A stretch of DNA of 64,000 bases from Microbacteriaceae bacterium (GCA_009780695.1 WQZN01000003.1:186001-250000); one strand, 5' to 3'. Positions 50,979 to 61,304 are shown, counted from the stretch's first letter. Numbers and translations are program-made. The notes: a model not told the origin generated them from the sequence alone.

Positions 50979-53573
50979 ATGCCCTCCACCCGTCTGCGCC
51001 CGCGCGCGCTCGCCGCCGTGGTCGCGGCATCCGCCCTCGCGGGGGCAGGCCTGGTCGCCGCCCCCGCCCGGGCCGACACCACGGCGACGCCGACGAGCCC
51101 GACGGTGCTCGCGGCCGCGTCCTACGCCACGACGACCTTCCACGACGAGTGGGATTACTCGAACCCCGAGGACCTGCTCATCGACAACTCGGGCCCGACG
51201 ATGAAGGTCACGGGCGCGAGCTGGTCGGGCGGCGTGCTGAGCTACACCGCCGAGCCGGGCTCCTACGTCTCGCCCCTCTGGGGCGGCTACCCGGGCTCGC
51301 TCTACCAGAACCGCGACGGCGGCCTCGCGGCGAACGCGATCACGGCGTCGAGCTACGACCGCATCAGCATCCACGCCTACGCGTCGGCCGACGTCTCGTC
51401 GGCGATCCAGTGGTTCGACGACACCCACCTCAACAGCACGACCGAGGGCGGCTACGCCTTCAAGCTGATGGCGGGGTGGCACGAGTACGACATCCCGCTC
51501 GGCGCCAACGCGTTCCCGAACCTCAAGGTGAACTGGGCGGGCACGATCAAGGGCATCCGGTTCGCCACGAGCCCCACGGCGAACACGACGATCAAGCTCG
51601 ACTTCATGCGGCTGTACAAGGCGGGTGCGGATGCCTCGGCCGAGGCGAGCTGGAACGTCACCGGCGACCCGGCCGCCCCGTTCTGGTCGTCCGACGGGGC
51701 GACGACCTGCGCCGCCCCCTCGCAGACCTGCGGGCCCGTGCAGGACGCCGCGGGCGCTGCGGTCCCCGCCGCCACCGGAACGGTCGCCGTGGACGCCTCG
51801 GCCTACCCGGCGGGGACGACGCTGTTCCTCGCCTCGCCGGACGGGGCGACCGGCATCCCCGGCAGCGCGGTGACCGTGCAGCCGCGCCCGCAGCCCATCG
51901 TCGACACACCGGGCGCGGTCGGCTGCGGCGACTACGCGACCAGCACCTTCGGGCACCCGTGGCTCGCGTCGTCGAGCACGGTGAGCGTCATGAACGCGCA
52001 CGGCGTGAAGCTCTCGGGCGGCAAGCTCAGCGCGACGAACAACAACAACGACCCGCGGGTGTACTTCGCGACGGGCTCGGGCATCGAGCCGTCGGCATGG
52101 CGGTACTTCTCCATCTCCGAGACCTACTCGGGTGCGTTCGACCTGCAGGGAACGGCCGGCGGCGGCACGATGGCGCGCGTGTTCTGGGCCTCGGGCGGGC
52201 GCCCCATGACCCAGACCAACGATCTGCTGACCTATCTCGACCGCCCGACGGTCACGGTCGATCTGGGCATGTCGCCCGCGACGCTGCTCGAGCCGGATGC
52301 CTCGGTGCGCTACGACTGGAACGGCACCAGCCCGGTCACCTCGCTGCGCTGGGACCCCAACGAGGACCCGGGCGCCCGCAACTGGACGATCTCGAACGCC
52401 ACCCTCGGCCGCGAGTGCGCGACCGACGCCGCGGGCTTCGCCGTGACCTGGCACGACCCGGGCTGGGTCGCCGGCACGACGGCGGTCGTCGAGGCGATCG
52501 CCGGCGGCACGACGCACGTGCTCGCGAAGGCGACCGAGAACACGGGGGAGAACTCGGCCAGGGTGGCCTCCGCGCTGCTGCCGCTCGGCGACTACACGAT
52601 CCGCGTCGTCGCGACCGCGCCCCGCGGCGTGTCGTCGACCGCGACCGCGCCGACGCCGCTGCGCATCTCGCCCGCGGCGACCCGCGTCGCCGGCTCGGAC
52701 CGCTACGCGACCGGCGTGCAGGCCTCGAAGGCGCAGTTCCCGAAGGGCGCGTCGACCGTGCTGCTCGCGAGCGGGGCGAACTACCCCGACGCGCTCTCGG
52801 CCGCGCCGGCGGCCCACGCGGTCGGCGGCGCACTGCTGCTGACCCAGCCGAACGCGCTCACCCCGGTCGTCGCGGCGGAGCTCAAGCGGCTGAAGCCGCA
52901 GCACGTGTACCTGATCGGCGGAACGAGCGCCGTGAGCGCCGCCGTGGCCGCGCAGGTGAAGAGCGCGACGGGCGTCACGCCCGCGCGCGTGTCGGGCGCC
53001 GATCGGTACGCCACGAGCGCCGCGATCGCCGCGAAGTTCTTCCACACGGCGGGCAAGCCCGTGTTCGCGGCCACCGGTGCGGGCTTCCCGGACGCCCTGT
53101 CCGCGGCATCCGCCGCATCGCGGCTCGCCGTGCCGGTGCTGCTCGTGCCGGGCACCTCGGCGGCGCCGACATCCCCGGTCGCCGCCCAGCTCGCGCGGCT
53201 CAGGCCGAGCGCGATCTACGCGGTCGGCGGCACGGCGGTCGTGTCCGCGGCCATGGTGGGCCGCCTGGGCAGGACGGCCCCGACGACGCGGCTCGCGGGC
53301 GCCGACCGCTACGCGACCTCGGCGGCGGTGGGCAAGCGGTTCCAGGCGGGCGCGTCATCGAGCGCGGTGCTCGCGAGCGGGTTGAACTTCCCCGACGCGC
53401 TCGTGGGCGCGGCCCTCGCCGGCGCGCGCAACGTGCCGCTGTACCTCACCACGCCGCATTGCGTGCCCGCGGGGGTCGCGAGCGAGCTGACCCGCATCAC
53501 GCCGCGGTCGCTCTCCCTGATGGGCGGCACCGCGGTGATGGATGCGCAGGTCGCCGACGCGACCTGCGCGTGA
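50979..53573 (+). CDS. Secreted CWB2 cell-wall-binding protein
   Basis: An 864-aa protein starting at ATG 50979. Signal peptide: residues 1 to about 31 (APARA-DT). Residues about 45-230 and 310-500 contain beta-rich carbohydrate-binding-like regions (FHDEWDYSNPEDLLI, YDRISIHAYASADVSSAIQW and RYFSISETYSG). Residues about 565-864 are three CWB2 repeats (TRVAGSDRYATGVQ with VLLASGANYPDALSAAP, ARVSGADRYATSA and TRLAGADRYATSA, each with a VYLIGGTSAVS-type strand). It is a non-covalently held surface protein with possible glycan binding. It is paralogous in the CWB2 part to the protein at 11432. It lies between conserved SpoIIM and DUF58 genes as part of a probable insertion. Confidence 0.87.
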   Translation: MPSTRLRPRALAAVVAASALAGAGLVAAPARADTTATPTSPTVLAAASYATTTFHDEWDYSNPEDLLIDNSGPTMKVTGASWSGGVLSYTAEPGSYVSPLWGGYPGSLYQNRDGGLAANAITASSYDRISIHAYASADVSSAIQWFDDTHLNSTTEGGYAFKLMAGWHEYDIPLGANAFPNLKVNWAGTIKGIRFATSPTANTTIKLDFMRLYKAGADASAEASWNVTGDPAAPFWSSDGATTCAAPSQTCGPVQDAAGAAVPAATGTVAVDASAYPAGTTLFLASPDGATGIPGSAVTVQPRPQPIVDTPGAVGCGDYATSTFGHPWLASSSTVSVMNAHGVKLSGGKLSATNNNNDPRVYFATGSGIEPSAWRYFSISETYSGAFDLQGTAGGGTMARVFWASGGRPMTQTNDLLTYLDRPTVTVDLGMSPATLLEPDASVRYDWNGTSPVTSLRWDPNEDPGARNWTISNATLGRECATDAAGFAVTWHDPGWVAGTTAVVEAIAGGTTHVLAKATENTGENSARVASALLPLGDYTIRVVATAPRGVSSTATAPTPLRISPAATRVAGSDRYATGVQASKAQFPKGASTVLLASGANYPDALSAAPAAHAVGGALLLTQPNALTPVVAAELKRLKPQHVYLIGGTSAVSAAVAAQVKSATGVTPARVSGADRYATSAAIAAKFFHTAGKPVFAATGAGFPDALSAASAASRLAVPVLLVPGTSAAPTSPVAAQLARLRPSAIYAVGGTAVVSAAMVGRLGRTAPTTRLAGADRYATSAAVGKRFQAGASSSAVLASGLNFPDALVGAALAGARNVPLYLTTPHCVPAGVASELTRITPRSLSLMGGTAVMDAQVADATCA

Positions 53574-53583
53574 CGGTGCGGCG

Positions 53584-55017
53584 CTACAGCCTTCCCGCCT
53601 GCTTGAGCGCGAGGTAGGCGTCGGTGACGGCGGGCGGCAGCTCTTCGGGGGTGCCCGTGACGACGTGCGCGCCGAGGCGGCGCACGGCCTCGGCGAGCCG
53701 CGCCGTGTCGAGCAGCGCGCGCTCGGCGGCGGCCGCGCGATAGACGGCGGCGCGGTCGTCGAGGTGCGTCGCCGCGTCGGCGACCGCGGGGTCGGTGACG
53801 GATGCCACGAGCACGGTGTGCCGCGCGGTGAGCTGCCCGAGCACCGCGAGCAGCCCCTGCGCCGCCCCGATCGAGTCGAGCGAGGTCAGCAGCACCACGA
53901 GAGCGCGCTGCGCGGTGAGCTGCCGCACCTGGCCGGGCACCGCGCGCCAGTCCATCTCGAGCAGCTCGGGGTGCACGGCGGCCAGCGCGTCCACCTCGCG
54001 CCCGAGCAGATCGGCGCCGGACGCCCCGTGCACTCGCGCCCGTACGCGGCGGTCGAAGGCGAGCAGGTCGATGCGATCGCCGGCGCGGTCAGCGATGACC
54101 GACAGCAGCAGCGCCGCCTCGATCGCGGTGTCGAGCCGGGGCCCGTCGCCGATGCGCGCCGCGGCGGTGCGGCTCGAGTCGACGACGATCACGACGCGCC
54201 GATCGCGCTCGGGGCGCCAGGTGCGCACGACGAGCTTGGGGGAGGGGGCGAGCGCGGGTGCCCCGCCGCCGCTGGTCGACTGAGCGGCCCCGCCCCCGCT
54301 GGTCGACTGAGCCGCCGGGCTTCCGCTGGTCGACTGAGCGGAGCGAATGGAGACCGCGGCATCCCCGCGCCGTGCCGTCGCACGCCAGTCGATCGATCGC
54401 ACGTCGTCGCCGCGCACGTACTCGCGCAGCGAGTCGAACTCGGTGCCCTGGCCGCGGATCATCACGGCCGTGCGCCCGTCGAGCTCGCGCAGCCGGGCGA
54501 GCCGCGAGGGCACGTGCTTGCGCGCGTGGAACGGCGGCAGCACGCGCACGTGCCCCGGTGCGGCGAGCACCGCCTGTCGCGCCGCGAGCCCGAGCGGGCC
54601 GAACGAGCGGACCGTGACCTGGCCGGTCGCGCGCTCGCCGCGGCGCGTGGGGGTGAGCGTCAGCGTGAGCGCCCGGCGCTCGCCGGCCGGCACCCGCACG
54701 GGCTGCCGGGCGGTGGATGCGCCCGCGGACGGCTGCCAGGCATCCCGCACGACCGCGCGCAGCGGTCGCCCGTTCGCGTTCGCGACGTACAGGGTCGACG
54801 CGACCGACTCGCCGAGCCGCACACGGGTCGGCAGCTCGCGCGCGAGAGCGAGACGGCGCGGCGAGGCGGCGAGCAGCGCGTCGACGACGGCCGCGATCGC
54901 GCACAGCAGCAGCCATGCGCCGAGCACGCCCCACGCGGCCGCCGGCGAGTTCCCGAGCAGCACGAGCGGCACGGCGCCGACGGCGACGAGCAGCGCGAAC
55001 CGCCCGGTCAGGACCAT
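53584..55017 (-). CDS. DUF58 protein with repeat-derived in-frame insertion
   Basis: A 477-aa protein. Two N-terminal membrane helices (residues about 5-45), then the DUF58 core: GTEFDSLREYVRGDDVRSID, WRATARRGD, and the VWA-like IVVDSSRTAAAR. Normally RRG runs directly into a short strand and VRTWRPERDR; here about 35 residues (near 221-256) with three units of AQSTSGGGA separate them. They are encoded by 27-bp repeats at 54270-54339. The start ATG 55017 lies 10 bp after moxR, so the longer frame is rejected. Partner of MoxR in a presumed envelope-stress or protein-maturation module. Confidence 0.87.
   Translation of the reverse strand: MVLTGRFALLVAVGAVPLVLLGNSPAAAWGVLGAWLLLCAIAAVVDALLAASPRRLALARELPTRVRLGESVASTLYVANANGRPLRAVVRDAWQPSAGASTARQPVRVPAGERRALTLTLTPTRRGERATGQVTVRSFGPLGLAARQAVLAAPGHVRVLPPFHARKHVPSRLARLRELDGRTAVMIRGQGTEFDSLREYVRGDDVRSIDWRATARRGDAAVSIRSAQSTSGSPAAQSTSGGGAAQSTSGGGAPALAPSPKLVVRTWRPERDRRVVIVVDSSRTAAARIGDGPRLDTAIEAALLLSVIADRAGDRIDLLAFDRRVRARVHGASGADLLGREVDALAAVHPELLEMDWRAVPGQVRQLTAQRALVVLLTSLDSIGAAQGLLAVLGQLTARHTVLVASVTDPAVADAATHLDDRAAVYRAAAAERALLDTARLAEAVRRLGAHVVTGTPEELPPAVTDAYLALKQAGRL
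54261..54356. repeat. REP-like repeat with 27-bp tandem units inside DUF58
   Basis: CGCTGGTCGACTGAGC occurs at 54270-54285, 54297-54312 and 54324-54339, a 27-bp period. After the third copy comes GGAGCGAATGGAGACC, giving imperfect inverted ends GGTC and GACC, like the extragenic palindromes common in Microbacteriaceae. Confidence 0.8.
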
Positions 55018-55027
55018 GGGCGCCCCA

Positions 55028-55990
55028 CTAGATCGGCACCTGCACCTGCTGCAGGATCGACTGCAGGATCGCGTCGGCCGTGACCTGCTCGAGCTCCGCT
55101 TCGGGGCGCAGCTGGATGCGGTGCCGCCAGACCGGCACGACCATCGCCTTGACATGGTCGGGGGTGATGGCGTCGTAGCCCGAGAGCCACGCCCACGCCT
55201 TCGCCGCCGCGAGCAGCGCGGTCGCGCCGCGCGGGCTCACGCCGAGCCGTACCGACGGCGACTGCCGCGTCGCGCGCGCGAGGTCGACGACGTAGCCGAG
55301 CACGTCGTCGCGGGCGCCCACGCGGGTGACGGATGCCCGGGCCGCCGCGATCTCGGCCGCCCCCACGACCGCGGTGACGCCGGCCGCGCCCAGCGCGCGC
55401 GGGTCGAAGCCGGCCGAGTGGCGCCGCAGCACCTCGAGCTCGACGTCGCGCTCGGGCAGCGGCAGCGCGACCTTCATCAGGAAGCGGTCGAGCTGCGCCT
55501 CGGGCAGCGGGTAGGTGCCCTCGTACTCGACGGGGTTCTGCGTGGCCGCGACGACGAAGGGCGCGGGCAGCCTGTGCGAGACGCCGTCGACCGAGACCTG
55601 GCGCTCCTCCATCGCCTCGAGCAGGGCGGACTGCGTCTTCGGCGGGGTCCGGTTGATCTCGTCGGCGAGCAGGATGTTGGTGAACACCGGCCCCTCGCGG
55701 AACTCGAACTGCGCGGTCGCCGGGTCGAACACGACCGAGCCGGTCACGTCGCCGGGCATCAGGTCGGGGGTGAACTGCACGCGCTTCGTGTCGAGCGCGA
55801 GCGCCGCCGACAGGCTGCGCACGAGCAGGGTCTTGGCCACGCCGGGCACGCCCTCGAGCAGCACGTGCCCGTCGGCGAGCAGGGCGATGATGAGGCCCGT
55901 GACGGCGCCGCCCTGCCCGACCACCGCCTTCCCGACCTCGGCGCGCACGCGCGCGAACGCCTGCCTGAGCTGATCGTCTTCCGCTGTCAT
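55028..55990 (-). CDS. moxR: MoxR-family AAA+ ATPase
   Basis: A 320-aa protein. Walker A GVPGVAKT (residues about 48-55), Walker B LLADEINRTPPKTQSALLEA, sensor 1 AATQNPVEYEGTYPLPEAQL and the Arg finger region DRFLMKV are all intact; the C-terminal lid has GVSPRGATALLAAAKAWAW. MoxR ATPases act as chaperones for VWA-domain partners, here DUF58 directly downstream (10 bp). The upstream DUF4350 stop overlaps the moxR start by 4 bp, so the cassette is co-translated. Confidence 0.93.
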   Translation of the reverse strand: MTAEDDQLRQAFARVRAEVGKAVVGQGGAVTGLIIALLADGHVLLEGVPGVAKTLLVRSLSAALALDTKRVQFTPDLMPGDVTGSVVFDPATAQFEFREGPVFTNILLADEINRTPPKTQSALLEAMEERQVSVDGVSHRLPAPFVVAATQNPVEYEGTYPLPEAQLDRFLMKVALPLPERDVELEVLRRHSAGFDPRALGAAGVTAVVGAAEIAAARASVTRVGARDDVLGYVVDLARATRQSPSVRLGVSPRGATALLAAAKAWAWLSGYDAITPDHVKAMVVPVWRHRIQLRPEAELEQVTADAILQSILQQVQVPI

Positions 55991-57099
55991 CGCTGCCTAT
56001 CTTCTCGGGTCGTCACGAAATCGGGTTCCGGCACCCTGGTCGTCGATGCGTCGACGACCGGCGGGCGGGTGCGGCCGGGGGCGAGGGATGCCTCGAGCGC
56101 CGCCACCCCGCGGGCCAGCTCGAGGAACTCGCGGTCGTCGGCGGGGGCGCCGTCGACGAGGGTCCGCCGCACCTCGGCCGGGTCGCGGGCGAGCTGCGCG
56201 GCGACGGCGGCGCAGACATCCGTCACGCCCGCCTCCGGCCCGAGGCCGAGCCGCGTCGCGAGCCGCCCCACGGCGCCCATGCGCAGGGCGTCGAGCGCGT
56301 GCAGCCGCGCGTCGGAGCGCTGGTACAGCCGCGCGCGCCCCTCGAGCGACTCGCTCGCCCGCACCACCACGGGCAGATCCTCGACGACGAGGGGCCCGAA
56401 GCGCCGCCCGCGCCACAGGGCGGCCGCGAGCGCGACGGCGCCGCAGAGGACGACGAGCGGCGTCACCCACGGCGGCGTCACGTCGGCGATGGTCGCCGGT
56501 GCCGCGACACCCGCGTCGGCGAAGCTCGGGGTGTACCAGACGAGCACCTGCGTGGAGCCGAACAGCCGCACCGCGTGGCCCGCGTTCGAGCCCTCGAGGA
56601 TGTGCTGGTTCTGCAGCGCGCTCGCGTCGCGCACGACGGCCACCTCGTGCCCGGCGGCCGTGAGCGCCGCCTGCGCGCCGGGGTCGACCGGCTCGATGAG
56701 CACGACCTTGCGGCCGATGCGCGGGTCGTCGACGAGCTTCTTCGTGCTCAGGAAGCCGGACGGGTCGTAGACCGCCACCGTCAGATCGGCGGGGTCGACG
56801 CCCGAGGAGGCCGCGTCCGCCGCGTCGAGGGTCGCGGCGGTGCGCACGTCGACGCCGTGCTCGCGCAGCACGGAGACGAGCGCCTTCGCCCCCGACGGGG
56901 CGGCACTGCCCGGGTCGAGCGGCGGCAGCTGCTGGGCGGCCTGCCCGAACAGCACGACGGCGAGCACGGCGGCGGCGAAGACCACCCCCGCGGCGATCAG
57001 CCGGCCGCGGCCCGAGCGCAGGCGGCGGCGCAGCGTGGGGGTGAGCACCTCGGCGGTCGCGGGTGCGGCGGTCAGGGCATCCACATCCGCCCGGGTCAT
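55987..57099 (-). CDS. DUF4350 membrane protein
   Basis: A 370-aa protein with one membrane span at residues about 35-55, an exported domain (residues 60-235) containing PSGAKALVSVLREHGVDVR and LVWYTPSFADAG, a second span near 235-255 and a cytoplasmic tail of 115 residues starting RFGPLVVEDLPVVVRASESLEGRARLYQ (split here only by the reading). This is the DUF4350 pattern in MoxR/DUF58 operons. Function unknown. ATG 57099 overlaps the DUF4129 stop by 4 bp. The very end (VPEPDFVTTRE) is encoded by the repeat arm at 56012-56024 and may be a late extension. Confidence 0.85.
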   Translation of the reverse strand: MTRADVDALTAAPATAEVLTPTLRRRLRSGRGRLIAAGVVFAAAVLAVVLFGQAAQQLPPLDPGSAAPSGAKALVSVLREHGVDVRTAATLDAADAASSGVDPADLTVAVYDPSGFLSTKKLVDDPRIGRKVVLIEPVDPGAQAALTAAGHEVAVVRDASALQNQHILEGSNAGHAVRLFGSTQVLVWYTPSFADAGVAAPATIADVTPPWVTPLVVLCGAVALAAALWRGRRFGPLVVEDLPVVVRASESLEGRARLYQRSDARLHALDALRMGAVGRLATRLGLGPEAGVTDVCAAVAAQLARDPAEVRRTLVDGAPADDREFLELARGVAALEASLAPGRTRPPVVDASTTRVPEPDFVTTREDRQR

Positions 57100-57752
57100 C
57101 GTCCCGCCCCTGCGAAGACGGGTGCCTGCCGGCGCAGCCGCTCGTCGAGCTCGCGCAGGCGGGCGTCGTCGGCGGTGCCCATGCGGCGGCCGAGATAGCG
57201 GGCGGCGTCGAACGTGTCGGCGGCGGCGCGCAGGGCGTCGCCCTCGGCGGAGAAGACGGATGCCGCCGCGCCGGCCACCTCGTGCGCGGTCGTGCCCGGC
57301 CGCACGGCCACGACCGTGCGCTCGGCGAGCGAGGCCGCGAGGGCGCGGAAGCGCTCGATCACCGCGAGCTCCCACGAGCCGGCCGCGGCGGCGCGGTCGG
57401 CGGCGGCGCGCAGCTCGGCGGCGCTGCGGGCATCCGCCACGTCCCCCGACACCGCTGCGGCCCGCACCCGCCGGTTCAGCCGCGGCAGGCCGAAGCGCAG
57501 CACGGCGCCCAGCACGAGCAGGGCGAGCACCACGATGCCGAGCACGGCGAGCCAGCCGGATGCCCCGGCGCCGGCCCCCGGCACGCGCAGCGACCCGAAC
57601 CACTCGGCGATGCGCTGGCTGAGCAGGTCGAACCAGGTCGGGCGGGCCGCCGCGTACTCGGGCTTCGCGAGCTCCTGCGCGAGCCAGCGCCGAGCCGTGT
57701 CGTCGTCGGGGGTCAGCGGCGGCCGGTCGGCCGCGAGCCACGCGGCGATCAC
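57096..57752 (-). CDS. DUF4129 membrane protein
   Basis: A 218-aa protein. An N-terminal exported portion (ADRPPLTPDDDTARRWLAQE, EWFGSLRVPG), one membrane helix at residues about 72-92 and a cytoplasmic helical region with ERTVVAVRPGTTAHEVAG, the most conserved DUF4129 segment. Members accompany MoxR/DUF58 operons and some transglutaminases; no enzyme activity is known. GTG 57752 overlaps the upstream stop by 4 bp (GTGA). The longer ORF lies within the neighbour and is rejected. Confidence 0.85.
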   Translation of the reverse strand: MIAAWLAADRPPLTPDDDTARRWLAQELAKPEYAAARPTWFDLLSQRIAEWFGSLRVPGAGAGASGWLAVLGIVVLALLVLGAVLRFGLPRLNRRVRAAAVSGDVADARSAAELRAAADRAAAAGSWELAVIERFRALAASLAERTVVAVRPGTTAHEVAGAAASVFSAEGDALRAAADTFDAARYLGRRMGTADDARLRELDERLRRQAPVFAGAGR

Positions 57753-58894
57753 TGCCACGGCGGGCCGTAGGGCTGCGGCGGGACCTGCGGCGCCGGGCCC
57801 GAGAACACGGGCGTGGCGAAGGGGTCGGTCGGGGGACGACCGGTCTGCACGTCCTCGACGTAGCGGGTGAGGGTCAGGTCGAGGCCCTCGCGCCGCATCC
57901 GCTGGTCGACGTAGAGCAGCACGCCGGTCGCGGCCTCGACCACGCTCGTGATCGTGCCGATCACGAGGCTCAGCACGATCAGCACGCCGTAGAGCACCAG
58001 CACCATGGCGACCCCGCCGCCCGAGATGTCGCTCGGCTGGCCGGTCGGGAACGCCAGGGTGAGCCCGAACTGGAGCAGCAGCGCGACGGGCGTCGAGATC
58101 ACCTGCGAGCCGACGTAGCAGATGGCGACCACGAGGGCCTGCGCGCCGAACACCCGCCAGAAGCCGCCACGCGTGAGCGACCATGAGCGGGCGATCGCGG
58201 CGCGCACCCCGAGCCGTTCGAGCACGATCGCCGAGCCGGCGAGCGAGGTCTTCGCCCAGGCCCAGGCCGCCAGCACGGCGACCCCGAGGCCGGTGAGGAC
58301 GCCGAGCGCGGTTCCCGTCGCGACGAGCGGGCCGCCGCCCGTGCCGGTCAGCCCCGGCACGACGAACGCTGCGGCGATGCCGGCGGGCACCAGGAGCGCC
58401 ACGAGGAAGCCGAGGGACACGAGCGCGACGAAGCCCGCGAGCGCCCAGCGGCGCCCGCGCGTCGCGGCCCAGACCTGGCCGGCGCGCGGCTTGTGCCCGA
58501 GCGCGCCGTTCGCGACGGCGATGACGACGAGCCCCTGCAGCAGGCCGCTGCCCACGACGCTCAGGGCGAGGGTGAGCAGGACCGAGAGGATGACGGTGCC
58601 GACGCCCCCCGCGATGATGGCGCCGCGATCGGCATCCGTCGACTGCGCCAGCCGATAGGCGAACCAGCCGGTCGCCGCGCCGACGAGGGCGAGCGCCGCG
58701 AAGAAGGTCGCGACCTGGATCAGCAGCGCCGGCCCGAACAGCGCGCCGAGGTGGCGCCGCATGGCCTGGAAGGGCGTGCCGAGCAGCTGCCCGAAGGTCA
58801 GCGGGCGCAGCGGGATGAGCCCCGGCTTGGGCGGGGGCGCCCAGACGGGCGGGGCGCCGAACGGCGGCGTGCCCCAGGCGGCGGGATCGCTCAT
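57749..58894 (-). CDS. Polytopic membrane protein, GDPD membrane-domain-like
   Basis: A 381-aa protein with a Pro-rich start (PPFGAPPVWAPPPKPG), then PLRPLTFGQLLGTPFQAMRR, typical of the glycerophosphodiester phosphodiesterase membrane-domain family that lacks the catalytic part. About six to eight membrane helices follow, and SRSWSLTRGGFWRVFGAQAL-like segments (AIARSWSLTRGG) are conserved. The C-terminal tail is Pro-rich. It heads the minus-strand MoxR cassette, and the following four genes are coupled or closely spaced. TAGGTT six bases before ATG 58894 suggests a leaderless start. It is divergent from mtrA. Confidence 0.8.
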   Translation of the reverse strand: MSDPAAWGTPPFGAPPVWAPPPKPGLIPLRPLTFGQLLGTPFQAMRRHLGALFGPALLIQVATFFAALALVGAATGWFAYRLAQSTDADRGAIIAGGVGTVILSVLLTLALSVVGSGLLQGLVVIAVANGALGHKPRAGQVWAATRGRRWALAGFVALVSLGFLVALLVPAGIAAAFVVPGLTGTGGGPLVATGTALGVLTGLGVAVLAAWAWAKTSLAGSAIVLERLGVRAAIARSWSLTRGGFWRVFGAQALVVAICYVGSQVISTPVALLLQFGLTLAFPTGQPSDISGGGVAMVLVLYGVLIVLSLVIGTITSVVEAATGVLLYVDQRMRREGLDLTLTRYVEDVQTGRPPTDPFATPVFSGPAPQVPPQPYGPPWQ

Positions 58895-58900
58895 ACCACT

Positions 58901-58906
58901 AACCTA
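58901..58906 (-). promoter_or_regulatory. -10-like box of the MoxR cassette
   Basis: TAGGTT on the minus strand ends 6 nt before ATG 58894. Confidence 0.45.
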
Positions 58907-58934
58907 GAGAACCGAGAGACCCTGACGGGTTTTC

Positions 58935-58952
58935 TCTCCCCATCTGGGGAGA
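58935..58952. promoter_or_regulatory. Perfect dyad upstream of mtrA
   Basis: TCTCCCCA-TC-TGGGGAGA, an 8-bp perfect inverted repeat with a 2-bp centre, ends 18 bp before the mtrA TTG start and lies in the mtrA/MoxR-cassette divergent promoter. It may be an operator. Confidence 0.45.
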
Positions 58953-58970
58953 CGTGATTCTGGAGAGACG

Positions 58971-59654
58971 TTGACCACCCGAATCCTCGTCGTCGACGAC
59001 GACACGGCGCTCGCCGAGATGATCGGCATCGTGCTGCGCAGCGAGGGCTTCGAGCCGGTGTTCTGCGCCGACGGCTCGCTCGCCGTCGAGGCGTTCCGGC
59101 GCGCGAACCCCGACCTGGTGCTGCTCGACCTGATGCTGCCCGGCCGCGACGGCATCGAGGTCGCCGAGAGCATCCGCTCGTTCTCGGGCACCCCGATCAT
59201 CATGCTCACGGCGAAGTCCGACACCGCCGACGTCGTGCGCGGGCTCGAGTCGGGCGCCGACGACTACATGGTCAAGCCCTTCAACCCGAAGGAACTGGTC
59301 GCCCGGGTGCGGGCACGGCTGCGCCCCGCGGCGTCGGGGTCCTCGACATCCGCCGTCGGTGTCGGCGATCTCGTGATCGACGTCTCCGCGCACGAGGTGC
59401 GCCGCGGCGAGGCGCGCATCAACCTGACCCCCCTCGAGTTCGACCTGCTGCTCGCCCTCGCGAGCAAGCCGCAGCAGGTGTTCACGCGCGAGATGCTGCT
59501 CGAGCAGGTCTGGGGCTACCACTACAAGGCCGACACGCGCCTCGTGAACGTGCACGTGCAGCGCCTGCGCGCCAAGGTCGAGCACGACCCCGACAACCCG
59601 AAGATCGTGCAGACGGTGCGCGGGGTCGGCTACCGGGCCGGCCACACGGGCTGA
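58971..59654 (+). CDS. mtrA: MtrA response regulator (OmpR family)
   Basis: A 227-aa protein starting at TTG 58971 with GGAGAG close before. The receiver has acidic pocket DDD at 9-11, phospho-acceptor D53 in LLDLMLPGRDG, T in MLTAKSD and K in YMVKPF. The winged helix shows EVRRGEARINLTPLEFDLL and the recognition region RLVNVHVQRLRAKVEHDP. MtrA is the essential actinobacterial regulator of division, wall hydrolases and osmotic response, phosphorylated by MtrB. It begins the mtrA-mtrB-lpqB unit, with 31 bp before mtrB. Confidence 0.95.
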   Translation: MTTRILVVDDDTALAEMIGIVLRSEGFEPVFCADGSLAVEAFRRANPDLVLLDLMLPGRDGIEVAESIRSFSGTPIIMLTAKSDTADVVRGLESGADDYMVKPFNPKELVARVRARLRPAASGSSTSAVGVGDLVIDVSAHEVRRGEARINLTPLEFDLLLALASKPQQVFTREMLLEQVWGYHYKADTRLVNVHVQRLRAKVEHDPDNPKIVQTVRGVGYRAGHTG

Positions 59655-59670
59655 GCCGGGCCCCGCGGCC

Positions 59671-59676
59671 TAAGCT
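59671..59676 (+). promoter_or_regulatory. -10-like box before mtrB
   Basis: TAAGCT lies 9 nt before ATG 59686, with no ribosome site, so mtrB may also be transcribed from its own leaderless promoter. Confidence 0.35.
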
Positions 59677-59685
59677 CGTGACCCG

Positions 59686-61304
<1,619 letters not shown>

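Noticed and set aside
54270-54339. CRISPR-like array of 27-bp periodic repeats
   Set aside because: Only three units, almost no unique spacers, fully within an intact DUF58 reading frame and no cas genes nearby.
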